64,000 nt of DNA from Thiomicrorhabdus sp963677355 (GTDB taxonomy: Bacteria; Pseudomonadota; Gammaproteobacteria; Thiomicrospirales; Thiomicrospiraceae). This document shows positions 55,101-63,987 of the stretch, piece after piece. The notes beneath the pieces are model-generated. The model worked only from the letters and a program-made list of their open reading frames with translations, did not search any database and was not told the DNA's origin. The stretch is taken from contig CAXXXQ010000002.1 in assembly GCA_963677355.2 (NCBI GenBank), positions 868,001 through 932,000 on the forward strand, given 5' to 3'. The number at the start of each line of letters is the position of its first letter. The stretch's first letter is position 1. The translations under genes were made by a program, and so were the position numbers.

Positions 55101-55688
55101 TTAACTGATCAGTTCCACCTGCTGCCAATCGGCGGCATAAGAATCGACAAAATATCGGTGGCATTGCATTGATTCCGACCAACGTACCATGCCCGCCTTA
55201 CGCATTAAGTGATCGACAAATTGCTCTTTGTCTTGCAACTGCTGCCAAACCGACGGTAGAAAAGTTGCGCGCCGCACGCCGTCCGAAATAATCAAACCAT
55301 CTTTATGCGGCGTCAACTGCTCGATCAAAGCAGACTTGGTTTCGCAAGGCGGCATCAACTCCGGTTGAGTCAAAATTGAAATCTCTAAATTTAAAGCATC
55401 CAACTCTTGGGAGGAGACCGGATAAAATCGTGGATCACGAAAAGCAGCCGAATAAGCGTTGGCAATCACATCATCATGCAGGCTTCGATACGCCTCCAAA
55501 GTACCGATACAACCTCGCAACGCTTCTTCTATATGCAAAGTAACAAAAGTCGCCGCAGGTTCCGAAAAAGGTTTCTGTTCCTGTAACCCACCCTGAGAAA
55601 GCTTTGTCTCTGCTTGTTCAACGCCGTTTTGAATGGTCTGTTTAACCAATTGAAACAGCTGTTCAATATGCTGTGGATTTAAAACCAT
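55101..55688 (-). CDS. AmmeMemoRadiSam system protein A (AMMECR1 domain)
   Basis: This 195-residue AMMECR1-domain protein has the hallmark LRGCIGTLEAYRSL and the later ISDGVRRATFLPSVW. The start is the ATG at 55688, with GGAGAGG upstream. A longer in-frame start overlaps the previous gene. It overlaps or abuts the MEMO-family gene and stands with it and a radical SAM gene in a three-part system of uncertain biochemistry. The function of the AMMECR1 domain in bacteria is not established. Confidence 0.9.
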   Translation of the reverse strand: MVLNPQHIEQLFQLVKQTIQNGVEQAETKLSQGGLQEQKPFSEPAATFVTLHIEEALRGCIGTLEAYRSLHDDVIANAYSAAFRDPRFYPVSSQELDALNLEISILTQPELMPPCETKSALIEQLTPHKDGLIISDGVRRATFLPSVWQQLQDKEQFVDHLMRKAGMVRWSESMQCHRYFVDSYAADWQQVELIS

Positions 55689-55689
55689 T

Positions 55690-56520
55690 TCACGCCCTCT
55701 CCTCTTCAGTTGCATAGATGGCCCAAGTTCCGTAACCGACTACTCTGTTTTTGTAACCAGCCGTATCGCCCGAATTCAACAACGCGATTCGCTGAATATC
55801 GATCGATTTTTTCGGCATAGCGTCTGAGATATATTTTAATACCCCTTGAATGCCCAAATAACCACAGGCGCGCGTTCCGTTCAAAGCTTGCCACTGCCCC
55901 GCATCAATCATGTCGGCCGTCTCGCCGTCAATTTCGCTGGCTTGTTCATAAGAGTGAAAATGGCTCAAATCACTACTGATCAGGAAATAGACGCCTTGCT
56001 TTTGCCACAAATACGCGATGACTTGTGCAACCTCTTCAGCCGAAATTTTGCCATTTAATAAAGGCAGAATTTTCGCGCTCGGCACGACTTGCTGCACAAA
56101 CGGCACTTCAACTTCCAAACTATGTTCTTCAGCATGGGCATAATCAGACAGACTGATAAAATCGAACTGTTCCAGCAATTCACTCTGCAATTCGCGATCG
56201 ATTTCGCAATCGCCCAACGGGGTTGCCATCGCCTCGACCGAAACAGCCGCCACGCCCTCAAAATAGACTCGATGTGCCGGGCCGATAATAACCACGGTTT
56301 TGATTTCATCCTGGTGTCCGTCCCATAAGCGAATCCCCTGATAAGCGGCACAACCTGAGTAGATATAGCCGGCGTGCGGCATAACTAACACTCTAGGTGC
56401 AGATGAATTTAAATCCAGCGAGGCAATCTTCATCTGCCGACACGACGCCATGAACTCCTCTATTTGCCGGGCGGAGCTCGGGTAAAACATTCCGGCAACC
56501 GCTGCGGGTCTCTCGTTCAT
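55690..56520 (-). CDS. AmmeMemoRadiSam system protein B (MEMO1 family)
   Basis: This 276-residue MEMO-family protein has AGMFYPSSARQIEEFM near the start and conserved histidines in VMPHAGYIYSG, GPAHRVYFEG and SDLSHF, which in MEMO1 and in ring-opening dioxygenases bind a metal. Here the ATG at 56520 follows AAGGAAAATATT. The AMMECR1 gene begins at its stop codon. It is divergent from the radical SAM gene with 78 bases between them. Confidence 0.92.
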   Translation of the reverse strand: MNERPAAVAGMFYPSSARQIEEFMASCRQMKIASLDLNSSAPRVLVMPHAGYIYSGCAAYQGIRLWDGHQDEIKTVVIIGPAHRVYFEGVAAVSVEAMATPLGDCEIDRELQSELLEQFDFISLSDYAHAEEHSLEVEVPFVQQVVPSAKILPLLNGKISAEEVAQVIAYLWQKQGVYFLISSDLSHFHSYEQASEIDGETADMIDAGQWQALNGTRACGYLGIQGVLKYISDAMPKKSIDIQRIALLNSGDTAGYKNRVVGYGTWAIYATEEERA

Positions 56521-56598
56521 AATATTTTCCTTGAATAATAATGAGTTACCTCTATATATAAGAGTAACTTTAAAGATTTCAAGAAGAGATATGGAATT

Positions 56599-57687
56599 AT
56601 GAAACATGTTGATCTCAACGACCAATCCATTATTCCCGTTGAGCATTGGCATCAACTGGATAACGGTTTAATCCAGTGCGACCTGTGCCCGCGCGAATGT
56701 AAGTTACACGAAGACCAACGAGGCTTCTGTTTTGTGCGCGGCCGCAAAAACAACCAGATGTGGCTGACCTCTTATGGCCGTTCCAGCGGCTTCTGCATCG
56801 ACCCTATTGAAAAAAAACCGTTGAACCATTTTTTACCGGGTTCATCGGTACTCTCATTCGGAACAGCGGGATGCAATCTAGCCTGCAAATTCTGCCAAAA
56901 CTGGGATATGTCAAAAGCGAGGGATATGGATCGCCTGCTGGATCAAGCCTCCCCGGAAATGCTGGCTCAAGCGGCCAAAAAACATCTCTGCGCGTCGGTT
57001 GCCTATACCTATAACGACCCGATCATTTTTTACGAATATGCGCTGGATACCGCCGAAGCCTGCCGGGAACAAGGCGTTAAAAATGTAGCGGTGACCGCCG
57101 GCTATATCAGTGAACAACCGAGAGAAGCCTTTTTTAAAGCCATGGACGCTACCAATATCGACCTAAAAGCGTTCAATGACCGCTTTTATCAAAAACTGAC
57201 CGGTTCGAAAATTCAACCGGTATTGGACACAATCGAATACGTCGCCAACGAAACCGATACTTGGCTGGAACTGACCACTTTATTGATACCCGGTGAAAAC
57301 GATTCCGAAAAAGAGATCGCCGAAATGTCCGAATGGATATTGGAACACTGCGGCGCAGATATACCGCTGCACTTCACCAAGTACCACCCGGACTATCGAA
57401 TGATGGACAATCCGGCTACACCTTTTTCAACGTTGGAAAAAGCTCGAGATATCGCCCTCAAAACAGGCTTAAACTATGTTTATACCGGCAATGTGACCGA
57501 CCCGGATGGACAAGCTACCTACTGCCCGCATTGTGGTGAAAAAGTCATCGAGAGGCATTTCTATGAAATCAGCGGCTGGCAGTTGGAAAACGGTTGCTGT
57601 AGCCACTGCCATACACCGATTGCCGGCGTGTTTGAAGAAAAACCCGGTACATGGGGCAATCAACGCTTACCGATCCGGTTGAGTTAA
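56599..57687 (+). CDS. AmmeMemoRadiSam system radical SAM enzyme
   Basis: This 362-residue radical SAM protein has the cluster motif CNLACKFC (about residues 94-101). Extra cysteine pairs lie at the N-terminus (CDLCPREC) and near the C-terminus (YCPHCGEK and CCSHCH), the latter resembling a zinc ribbon. PflA-like features (TAGCN, TYNDP, LKAFND) are present. The enzyme shares a short divergent intergenic region with the MEMO and AMMECR1 genes. The substrate is unknown; the family is named for this gene trio. Confidence 0.92.
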   Translation: MKHVDLNDQSIIPVEHWHQLDNGLIQCDLCPRECKLHEDQRGFCFVRGRKNNQMWLTSYGRSSGFCIDPIEKKPLNHFLPGSSVLSFGTAGCNLACKFCQNWDMSKARDMDRLLDQASPEMLAQAAKKHLCASVAYTYNDPIIFYEYALDTAEACREQGVKNVAVTAGYISEQPREAFFKAMDATNIDLKAFNDRFYQKLTGSKIQPVLDTIEYVANETDTWLELTTLLIPGENDSEKEIAEMSEWILEHCGADIPLHFTKYHPDYRMMDNPATPFSTLEKARDIALKTGLNYVYTGNVTDPDGQATYCPHCGEKVIERHFYEISGWQLENGCCSHCHTPIAGVFEEKPGTWGNQRLPIRLS

Positions 57688-57689
57688 GG

Positions 57690-58193
57690 TTAGTTAATAC
57701 GTCTAGCTGTATAGTAATTCTTTTTCCAGTAGACATTATTTAAATTGGAGATGGTTACGCCTCTGCTGGTGGAGGCGTGAATGAATTTCGATTGGCCGAG
57801 ATAGACCCCGTTATGCAACGCATTACCGGCTATTTTAAAAAAAACAATATCTCCGGGCTTCAAAGCTGATTTAGAGACTTTCCGACCTTTTTTTATCTGA
57901 GTTCGCGTGGTTCTTGGCAACGTATGCCCCAAAGCCAAACGAAAAGTGTTTTGTACAAAGGCCGAACAGTCCACTCCTTTAAGGCTGGTACCGCCATATT
58001 TATAAGGAGTGCCTTTCCAGAGCCGATACTGCTGTTTCAATTTGCTTTGCACCACTTGCGAATTTTTCAGATCGACAGGTGAACTCGGCTTTTGCAGCGA
58101 AATCGTCTTACTCGGCTGGCTGGAACAAGCCGTCAAACCCACGACCAGCCATCCAAAAAAAAGCGTTGCAACAACCCGATTAATCAACCCCAT
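57690..58193 (-). CDS. NlpC/P60 peptidoglycan hydrolase lipoprotein
   Basis: This 167-residue lipoprotein has a lipobox LTAC (Cys23) and an NlpC/P60 domain. The catalytic cysteine is in GVDCSAF (C76), with histidines in LHNGVYLG and FIHAS. Such enzymes cut D-glutamyl-meso-diaminopimelate bonds in stem peptides. The ATG at 58193 has GAG upstream, and a slightly longer start (58211) is possible. It converges with the radical SAM gene, with only 2 bases between stop codons. Confidence 0.9.
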   Translation of the reverse strand: MGLINRVVATLFFGWLVVGLTACSSQPSKTISLQKPSSPVDLKNSQVVQSKLKQQYRLWKGTPYKYGGTSLKGVDCSAFVQNTFRLALGHTLPRTTRTQIKKGRKVSKSALKPGDIVFFKIAGNALHNGVYLGQSKFIHASTSRGVTISNLNNVYWKKNYYTARRIN

Positions 58194-58404
58194 ACAAATC
58201 TCAAACGACACGAACCCAACTAAGTGATGAAATACTATAAGCCCCTATTTTTAAATAATGATAATCTAATCGGAATTAGAACCGCGATTTTTATTTATAT
58301 ATATTTATACGATTTACGATCTCGCAGCCCGGTTCTCAAAAGAAAACCGAATTATTTCTTAAAACAATTACTTTACAACGACGAAAAGAGCTTATTATTG
58401 GATT

Positions 58405-59517
58405 ATGGACAGTATCTTACCCATACAACAACGCTGGCAAAATGAAAACCGGGAACGGCGTCAACTCTGGCCAATTATTCTTGGAGCCTATTCCGCACTG
58501 ATTTTCCATATCGGCTTTTTAATCATTTTTTTCATCTACGGCGTCACGCCGCTTTTTTACTTCAATATCATCAGTATCGTTGTCTTTGCCCTCATTATTT
58601 ATGTGCTTTTAAAACAACAGGCTTTCCGCTTCAGTATGTTAGTGGCCTCTTTGGAAATTTATCTCCATCAACTGCTCGCCGTTTATTATCTCGGCTGGGA
58701 ATATAATTTTCAGCTCTATCTTATCGCCATTCCGGTATTTTTATTCTTGGGAGAGTTCAAAAACAAACTAACGCCTCTGCTGTTATCCGTACTGGTGATT
58801 TTCTCAATTGTGCTCGCCTACTTCGTCTCTTTGGAGCACAGTGCAGAATATGATTTAGGCAGCCTTAAAGAGGTCGCGCCGATATTCAATATGGTGGCGA
58901 TCGCCGTGCTGCTTGCCTTTTATACCGGTATTTTTTCCAGTAGTTCGAAAAGTTTTCACAACACCTTGCAGCAATCGCAAAAAGACATTGAACTACTTTA
59001 TCAGGCGGCAACAATTGACGACCTAACCAAACTACCCAACCGTTTACACGCCCAAAATCTGATTGAAATGTGGTTAAAGCAGTCGATTCAGGACGAGAAA
59101 CCTATGACGATCGCTTTCATCGATTTAGATAACTTCAAACAGATCAATGATCAATTCGGTCATGAAACCGGCGACACGGTATTGCAGCATGTTGCCACCA
59201 TACTGGATGAACAAATTAGAGAGCATGGACTCGTCGCCCGCTGGGGCGGAGAAGAATTCATTGCCGCCTTTCCGAATAAAGATGAACACGAAGCGAAAAG
59301 TATTCTGGAAGAGAGTCGCAAGGCCGTGGTCGCTGCGCCGTACCATTCGAACGAGATTTGCATTCACCTGAGCATCACCATCGGCGCCACATCTTGCTCA
59401 GCTTTCGAGCAACCAAAACAGTTGCAGGAACTGCTTAAAATCGCCGATATCGCACTATATGAAGGCAAAACCGGTAGCAAAAATTGTTTGGTATTCCGCT
59501 CACACGCTCAAGTTTAG
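58405..59517 (+). CDS. Membrane GGDEF diguanylate cyclase
   Basis: This 370-residue protein has about six helices (residues 21-178) and a GGDEF domain with GGEEF at 281-285 intact. The inhibitory site is R272-x-x-G275, so the usual RxxD is lost and product inhibition may be absent. The N-terminal membrane domain probably senses an unidentified signal. It stands alone between NlpC and dapB and has a terminator just beyond its stop. Confidence 0.9.
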   Translation: MDSILPIQQRWQNENRERRQLWPIILGAYSALIFHIGFLIIFFIYGVTPLFYFNIISIVVFALIIYVLLKQQAFRFSMLVASLEIYLHQLLAVYYLGWEYNFQLYLIAIPVFLFLGEFKNKLTPLLLSVLVIFSIVLAYFVSLEHSAEYDLGSLKEVAPIFNMVAIAVLLAFYTGIFSSSSKSFHNTLQQSQKDIELLYQAATIDDLTKLPNRLHAQNLIEMWLKQSIQDEKPMTIAFIDLDNFKQINDQFGHETGDTVLQHVATILDEQIREHGLVARWGGEEFIAAFPNKDEHEAKSILEESRKAVVAAPYHSNEICIHLSITIGATSCSAFEQPKQLQELLKIADIALYEGKTGSKNCLVFRSHAQV

Positions 59518-59530
59518 GCACTTATAAAAC

Positions 59531-59569
59531 AAAAAAGGCGCATAAACCAAATAGTCTATGCGCCTTTTG
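59531..59569. terminator. Bidirectional terminator between the GGDEF gene and dapB
   Basis: A 12-bp stem (59533-59544 with 59557-59568) with a 12-base loop has A and T runs on both sides, so it can end both converging genes. Confidence 0.85.
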
Positions 59570-59589
59570 AATAATGGGAAACCGCCTTT

Positions 59590-60390
59590 TTAACGCAGGT
59601 TCAAAACGTCCTGCATATCAAACAAACCATTGTCTTTAGCCGCCACCCACAAACACGAACGTGCTGCACCTTTGGCAAACGTCATACGGCTGGAGGCTTT
59701 ATGCGTGATTTCGACGCGTTCCCCTTCGGTGGCAAACAGTACGGTGTGATCACCGACAATATCGCCGGCACGAACCGTAGCAAAACCAATGGTTTCCGGA
59801 TCTCGGGCACCGGTAATACCTTCACGACCATAAACAGCACATTTTTTCAGGTCTCGGCCAAGTGTCTCGGCCACCACTTCTCCCATACGTAACGCCGTGC
59901 CGGAAGGTGCATCCACTTTGTGGCGATGATGGCCTTCAATCACTTCAATATCATAACCTTCGTTCAGAACTTCCGCAGCTTGCTTTAACAGCTTCAAGCA
60001 CAAGTTCACACCGACACTGAAATTGGCTGCAAAAATTACCGCGATCTTTTCAGCCGCTTTATCAATTTCAGCAAGACCGCTTTCGCTGAAACCGGTTGTA
60101 CCAATGACAATTTTTTTATTGTGCTCGGTACAGATATGCAGATTGTTGATCGTGGTTTCTGGAGTAGTGAAATCAATCAATACATCAAAGTCATCCACTA
60201 CCGATTTAAGATCACCGACAACGGCAACCCCTAATTTCCCAACTCCGGCCAACTCACCGGCATCCGCGCCAATTAAAGAACTATCAGGGCGTTCAATGGC
60301 TGCACTTACTGTCAGACCTTCTGTCTGATTTACCGCATCAATCAGGTTTTTTCCCATACGGCCAGACGCACCAATAATCGCTACTCTCAT
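59590..60390 (-). CDS. dapB: 4-hydroxy-tetrahydrodipicolinate reductase
   Basis: DapB reduces the cyclic lysine/diaminopimelate precursor to tetrahydrodipicolinate with NAD(P)H. The 266-residue protein has the Rossmann motif IGASGRMGKNLI at the N-terminus, and EGHHRHKVDAPSGTAL with the catalytic His/Lys. It follows dnaJ by 45 bases on the same strand. In many relatives carA is next; here a separate block intervenes. Confidence 0.97.
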   Translation of the reverse strand: MRVAIIGASGRMGKNLIDAVNQTEGLTVSAAIERPDSSLIGADAGELAGVGKLGVAVVGDLKSVVDDFDVLIDFTTPETTINNLHICTEHNKKIVIGTTGFSESGLAEIDKAAEKIAVIFAANFSVGVNLCLKLLKQAAEVLNEGYDIEVIEGHHRHKVDAPSGTALRMGEVVAETLGRDLKKCAVYGREGITGARDPETIGFATVRAGDIVGDHTVLFATEGERVEITHKASSRMTFAKGAARSCLWVAAKDNGLFDMQDVLNLR

Positions 60391-60435
60391 GTTTAATCCT
60401 TATTTATGTTCTTTAATTGTCGAAGTTAAAAACCA

Positions 60436-61605
60436 TCAGTTCCAAGGTTCATCTTTATCTTTTTTAGACGACTTATCTTCATCATCATCGCCGGTGAAGA
60501 AAGACTTAACTGAATCAAAGAAACTATGCGATTTCGGACTGTGCTGTTTGTGGTGTTTGCCTTGCAAACTTTCATCAAATTCTTGCAACAGCTCCTTCTG
60601 ACGTGCAGTTAGTTTAACAGGGGTTTCAATATGAACCATAACAATCATATCGCCAACCTGAGAACTGCGTACCGACTTAACCCCTTTACCGGACAATTTA
60701 AAACGTTGCCCCGACTGAGTTCCGGCAGGAATTTTCAGGCTGGCACGTCCACCCAAAGTTGGCACATCGACATTACCGCCAAGTGCGGCAGTACCGAAGC
60801 TGATCGGCAACTCGCAATATAAGGTATTGCCATCACGTTCAAAAATCTTATGCGCTTTAACACGGATACGAACGTAAAGATCACCACGTGGCGCACCCGG
60901 CTCTCCCGCTTCCCCTTCGCCCTGTAGACGAATGCGGTCACCATTATCAACACCGGCAGGAATTTTCACCGACAAGGTTTTATTATCGTGTGTATAACCC
61001 TCTCCACGACATTTTTTACATGGAGTTTTGATCAATTTACCTGAACCATGACAACTCGGACAAGGACGGTTCACGGCAAAGAAGCCCTGCTGCATGCGAA
61101 CCTGACCGGCGCCATGACAAGTTGGACAAGTCTCAACCTCACTACCCGGTTCCGCCCCTGAACCGTCACAGGCATCGCAAATATCTTTAGTCGGAATACG
61201 GATATCAACGGTAGTGCCGGCTACGGCATCTTCCAAAGAGATTTCCAGTTCATACTGCAAATCCTGACCGGGTTGCGGGCCACGGTGGCCACCGAAACCT
61301 CCGCCGAAAATATCGCCGAAGATATCACCAAACGCATCACCAAAACCTCCGCCACCGAAGCCGCCGCCACCATGACCACCTTCCAAGCCGGCATGACCAA
61401 ACTGATCATAGGTCGCACGCTTTTGCGAATCAGACAAAACTTCATAAGCCTCAGACGCTTCCTTAAACTTATCTTCGGCCTCTTTATCATCCGGGTTTCT
61501 ATCCGGGTGATACTTCATGGCCATCTTACGGTAAGCTTTTTTAATCTCACCCTCAGAAGCGGTTTGCGATACACCTAAAATTTCGTAATAACAGGTTTTA
61601 CTCAT
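60436..61605 (-). CDS. dnaJ: Chaperone DnaJ
   Basis: DnaJ stimulates the DnaK ATPase and holds unfolded clients. The 389-residue protein has the J domain with HPD (KYHPDRNPDD), the glycine/phenylalanine-rich linker, and four CxxCxGxG zinc repeats: CDACDGSG, CPTCHGAG, CPSCHGSG and CKKCRGEG. The C-terminal tail is extended, acidic and lysine-rich (about 345-389). It follows dnaK after a structured gap. Confidence 0.97.
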   Translation of the reverse strand: MSKTCYYEILGVSQTASEGEIKKAYRKMAMKYHPDRNPDDKEAEDKFKEASEAYEVLSDSQKRATYDQFGHAGLEGGHGGGGFGGGGFGDAFGDIFGDIFGGGFGGHRGPQPGQDLQYELEISLEDAVAGTTVDIRIPTKDICDACDGSGAEPGSEVETCPTCHGAGQVRMQQGFFAVNRPCPSCHGSGKLIKTPCKKCRGEGYTHDNKTLSVKIPAGVDNGDRIRLQGEGEAGEPGAPRGDLYVRIRVKAHKIFERDGNTLYCELPISFGTAALGGNVDVPTLGGRASLKIPAGTQSGQRFKLSGKGVKSVRSSQVGDMIVMVHIETPVKLTARQKELLQEFDESLQGKHHKQHSPKSHSFFDSVKSFFTGDDDEDKSSKKDKDEPWN

Positions 61606-61950
61606 GGTTTTCCCATTGGTTTTAAATGATTTAACGTTGTTGACGTATTAATTAAATAGATAAATTCTTATTCAAAACACAGCCCAAAACTATTTTTTGG
61701 ATAAAAACTTTTACGTTTTTTAAATATAAAAACGGGCAACTTAACAAAGTCGCCCGATTATACAGAGCTTTGAAGCAGACTTCTAATAACTAAAGAAATT
61801 AAAGAAGCTTTCAAAAAACATAAAATCCATAAAAGGGAGATGTTGGCGACAATCGTCCGCTAGAGCAAGACGGAAAATGTGAGCTTACGCTTTGTAAGTG
61901 ACCATTTTCCAACACAGCGCTAGCTAGGCGAGTGCCGCTAACAGACCCTT
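61606..61950 (-). other. Structured dnaK-dnaJ intergenic region
   Basis: No coding frame is credible in this 345-base gap, which is long for a dnaK-dnaJ pair. It holds a nested hairpin: GGAAAATG at 61872-61879 pairs with CATTTTCC at 61903-61910, with an inner CTTAC/GTAAG (61884-61888 and 61894-61898). TGTTGG at 61841-61846 can also pair with CCAACA at 61909-61914. No long U run follows on the minus strand, so it does not look like a plain terminator. It may control processing or relative expression. Confidence 0.5.
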
Positions 61951-63870
61951 TTATTTTTTATCGTCATTAACTTCTTCAAATTCCGCATCCACGATGTCAT
62001 CGTCTGCATTATCGGCCGCACCCTGCTGCTGAGCTTCCGCACCACCTGCTTGCTGCTGAGCTTGTGCTTTTTGAGCAACAGACTGGCTTGCTTCCGCCAA
62101 CTTCTGCACTGACTCGTCAATTGCTGCTTTGTCATCGCCTTTTATTGCTTCTTCAACCGCTGCAACTGCCGCATCGATCGCTTCTTTTTCAGAAGCTTCA
62201 ACCGCATCACCCGCATCCGCTACCATTTTCTTGGTTGCGTGAACCATCGCATCTGCCTGGTTACGAGCTTCAACCAGTTCTTTCATCTTCGCATCTTCTT
62301 CAGCGTGTGCTTCCGCATCCTTAACCATCGCTTCGATTTCTTCTTCAGAAAGACCAGAAGACGCCTGGATAGTGATGTGCTGCTCTTTACCGGTATTCTT
62401 ATCTTTAGCAGATACGTTCAGGATACCGTTGGCATCAATATCGAAAGTTACTTCGATTTGTGGCGTACCACGAGGTGCAGCAGGAATTTCATCCAAGTTG
62501 AATTGACCCAGTGATTTGTTCGCCGAAGCCATTTCACGCTCACCTTGAACGACGTGGATGGTTACCGCAGCTTGGTTATCTTCCGCTGTTGAGAACACTT
62601 GCGATTTACGAGTCGGGATCGTTGTGTTTTTCTCGATCAGCTTAGTCATGACCCCCCCCATTGTCTCGATACCAAGAGACAGAGGCGTTACGTCTAGAAG
62701 CAGTACGTCGTTTACATCACCAGACAGTACACCACCTTGAATTGCAGCACCCATCGCGACCGCTTCATCCGGGTTAACGTCTTTACGAGGTTCTTTATCG
62801 AAGAATTCTTTAACCGCAGCTTGAACCATAGGAACACGCGTTGAACCACCAACCAAGATAACATCATCGATTTCAGAAGCAGATAGACCTGCGTCTTTTA
62901 ATGCTGTTTTACATGGTTCGATAGAACGCTTAACTAGATCTTCGATTAGCGACTCAAACTTAGCACGCGTAATTTTCATGTTAAGGTGCTTAGGCCCAGT
63001 TGCATCAGCTGTTACGTAAGGTAGGTTGATGTCAGTTTGCTCACGTGAAGAAAGCTCGATTTTCGCTTTTTCTGCCGCTTCTCGAACACGCTGTAGCGCC
63101 AACTTATCTAGTTTAAGATCAACATTTTGATCTTTCTTGAACTCTTCCGCGATGTAATCAACGATGACGTTATCGAAGTCTTCACCACCTAAGAAAGTAT
63201 CACCGTTAGTTGACAGTACTTCTACCTGCTTCTCACCGTCTAGGTCTGCAACTTCGATGATAGAGATATCGAAAGTACCACCACCTAAGTCATATACCGC
63301 GATTTTGCTGTCATCTTTAACTTTATCCATACCGTAAGCAAGCGCAGCCGCAGTTGGTTCGTTGATGATACGCTTAACATCCAGACCGGCAATCTTACCC
63401 GCATCTTTAGTTGCTTGACGCTGAGCGTCGTTGAAGTAAGCAGGAACCGTAATAACCGCTTCAGTCACTTCGTGACCTAGGTAATCTTCTGCAGTTTTCT
63501 TCATTTTAGTTAGCGTTTTGGCAGACACTTCCTGTGGAGAAAGTTTCTTACCGTCAACTTCAACCCATGCATCACCGTTATCTGCCGCCACGATTGCGTA
63601 AGGAACCATATCCTTATCTTTAGCTACAACCGCATCATCCGCACGACGACCGATCAGACGCTTGATTGCGAATAGCGTGTTTTCAGGGTTTGTTACCGCT
63701 TGACGTTTTGCTGAATCACCAACCAACACTTCTCCGTCAGCTGTGTAAGCTACGATAGATGGCGTTGTGCGCGCACCTTCCGCGTTAGGGATTACCTTAA
63801 CGTCTTTACCTTCCATGACGGCAACACAAGAGTTGGTTGTTCCTAAATCGATACCAATAATTTTAGCCAT
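61951..63870 (-). CDS. dnaK: Chaperone DnaK (Hsp70)
   Basis: DnaK binds exposed hydrophobic segments and folds clients in an ATP-driven cycle with DnaJ and GrpE. The 639-residue protein is full length: IGIDLGTTNSCV at the N-terminus, AYDLGGGTFDISI-type phosphate motifs, the linker with DVTPLSLGIE, the substrate domain, and the usual disordered Q/A-rich tail ending DDKK. A sigma-32 promoter lies just upstream. grpE, if present, is outside the window. Confidence 0.98.
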   Translation of the reverse strand: MAKIIGIDLGTTNSCVAVMEGKDVKVIPNAEGARTTPSIVAYTADGEVLVGDSAKRQAVTNPENTLFAIKRLIGRRADDAVVAKDKDMVPYAIVAADNGDAWVEVDGKKLSPQEVSAKTLTKMKKTAEDYLGHEVTEAVITVPAYFNDAQRQATKDAGKIAGLDVKRIINEPTAAALAYGMDKVKDDSKIAVYDLGGGTFDISIIEVADLDGEKQVEVLSTNGDTFLGGEDFDNVIVDYIAEEFKKDQNVDLKLDKLALQRVREAAEKAKIELSSREQTDINLPYVTADATGPKHLNMKITRAKFESLIEDLVKRSIEPCKTALKDAGLSASEIDDVILVGGSTRVPMVQAAVKEFFDKEPRKDVNPDEAVAMGAAIQGGVLSGDVNDVLLLDVTPLSLGIETMGGVMTKLIEKNTTIPTRKSQVFSTAEDNQAAVTIHVVQGEREMASANKSLGQFNLDEIPAAPRGTPQIEVTFDIDANGILNVSAKDKNTGKEQHITIQASSGLSEEEIEAMVKDAEAHAEEDAKMKELVEARNQADAMVHATKKMVADAGDAVEASEKEAIDAAVAAVEEAIKGDDKAAIDESVQKLAEASQSVAQKAQAQQQAGGAEAQQQGAADNADDDIVDAEFEEVNDDKK

Positions 63871-63958
63871 TTGATTGTCTCCAAATTGCGAACTTGCCGT
63901 ACTCTGTACTCACAAGTTAATTCTGTAAAAATTCTGTTTAAGTTTTTTTGTTGAGTTC

Positions 63959-63987
63959 TATATAAGGTTGTCAAATCCGCTTTCAAG
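63959..63987 (-). promoter_or_regulatory. Sigma-32 (RpoH) heat-shock promoter for dnaK
   Basis: On the minus strand CTTGAAA (63981-63987), a 13-base spacer, and CCTTATATA (63959-63967) match the RpoH consensus (CTTGAAA ... CCCCATnTA) closely. The -35 element is perfect. Transcription would start near 63950, about 80 bases before the dnaK ATG. Confidence 0.8.

Noticed and set aside
61841..61914. Possible integron attC site or mobile repeat in the dnaK-dnaJ gap
   Set aside because: The core and inverse-core boxes expected of attC do not match, and no second copy or integrase is present in the window.
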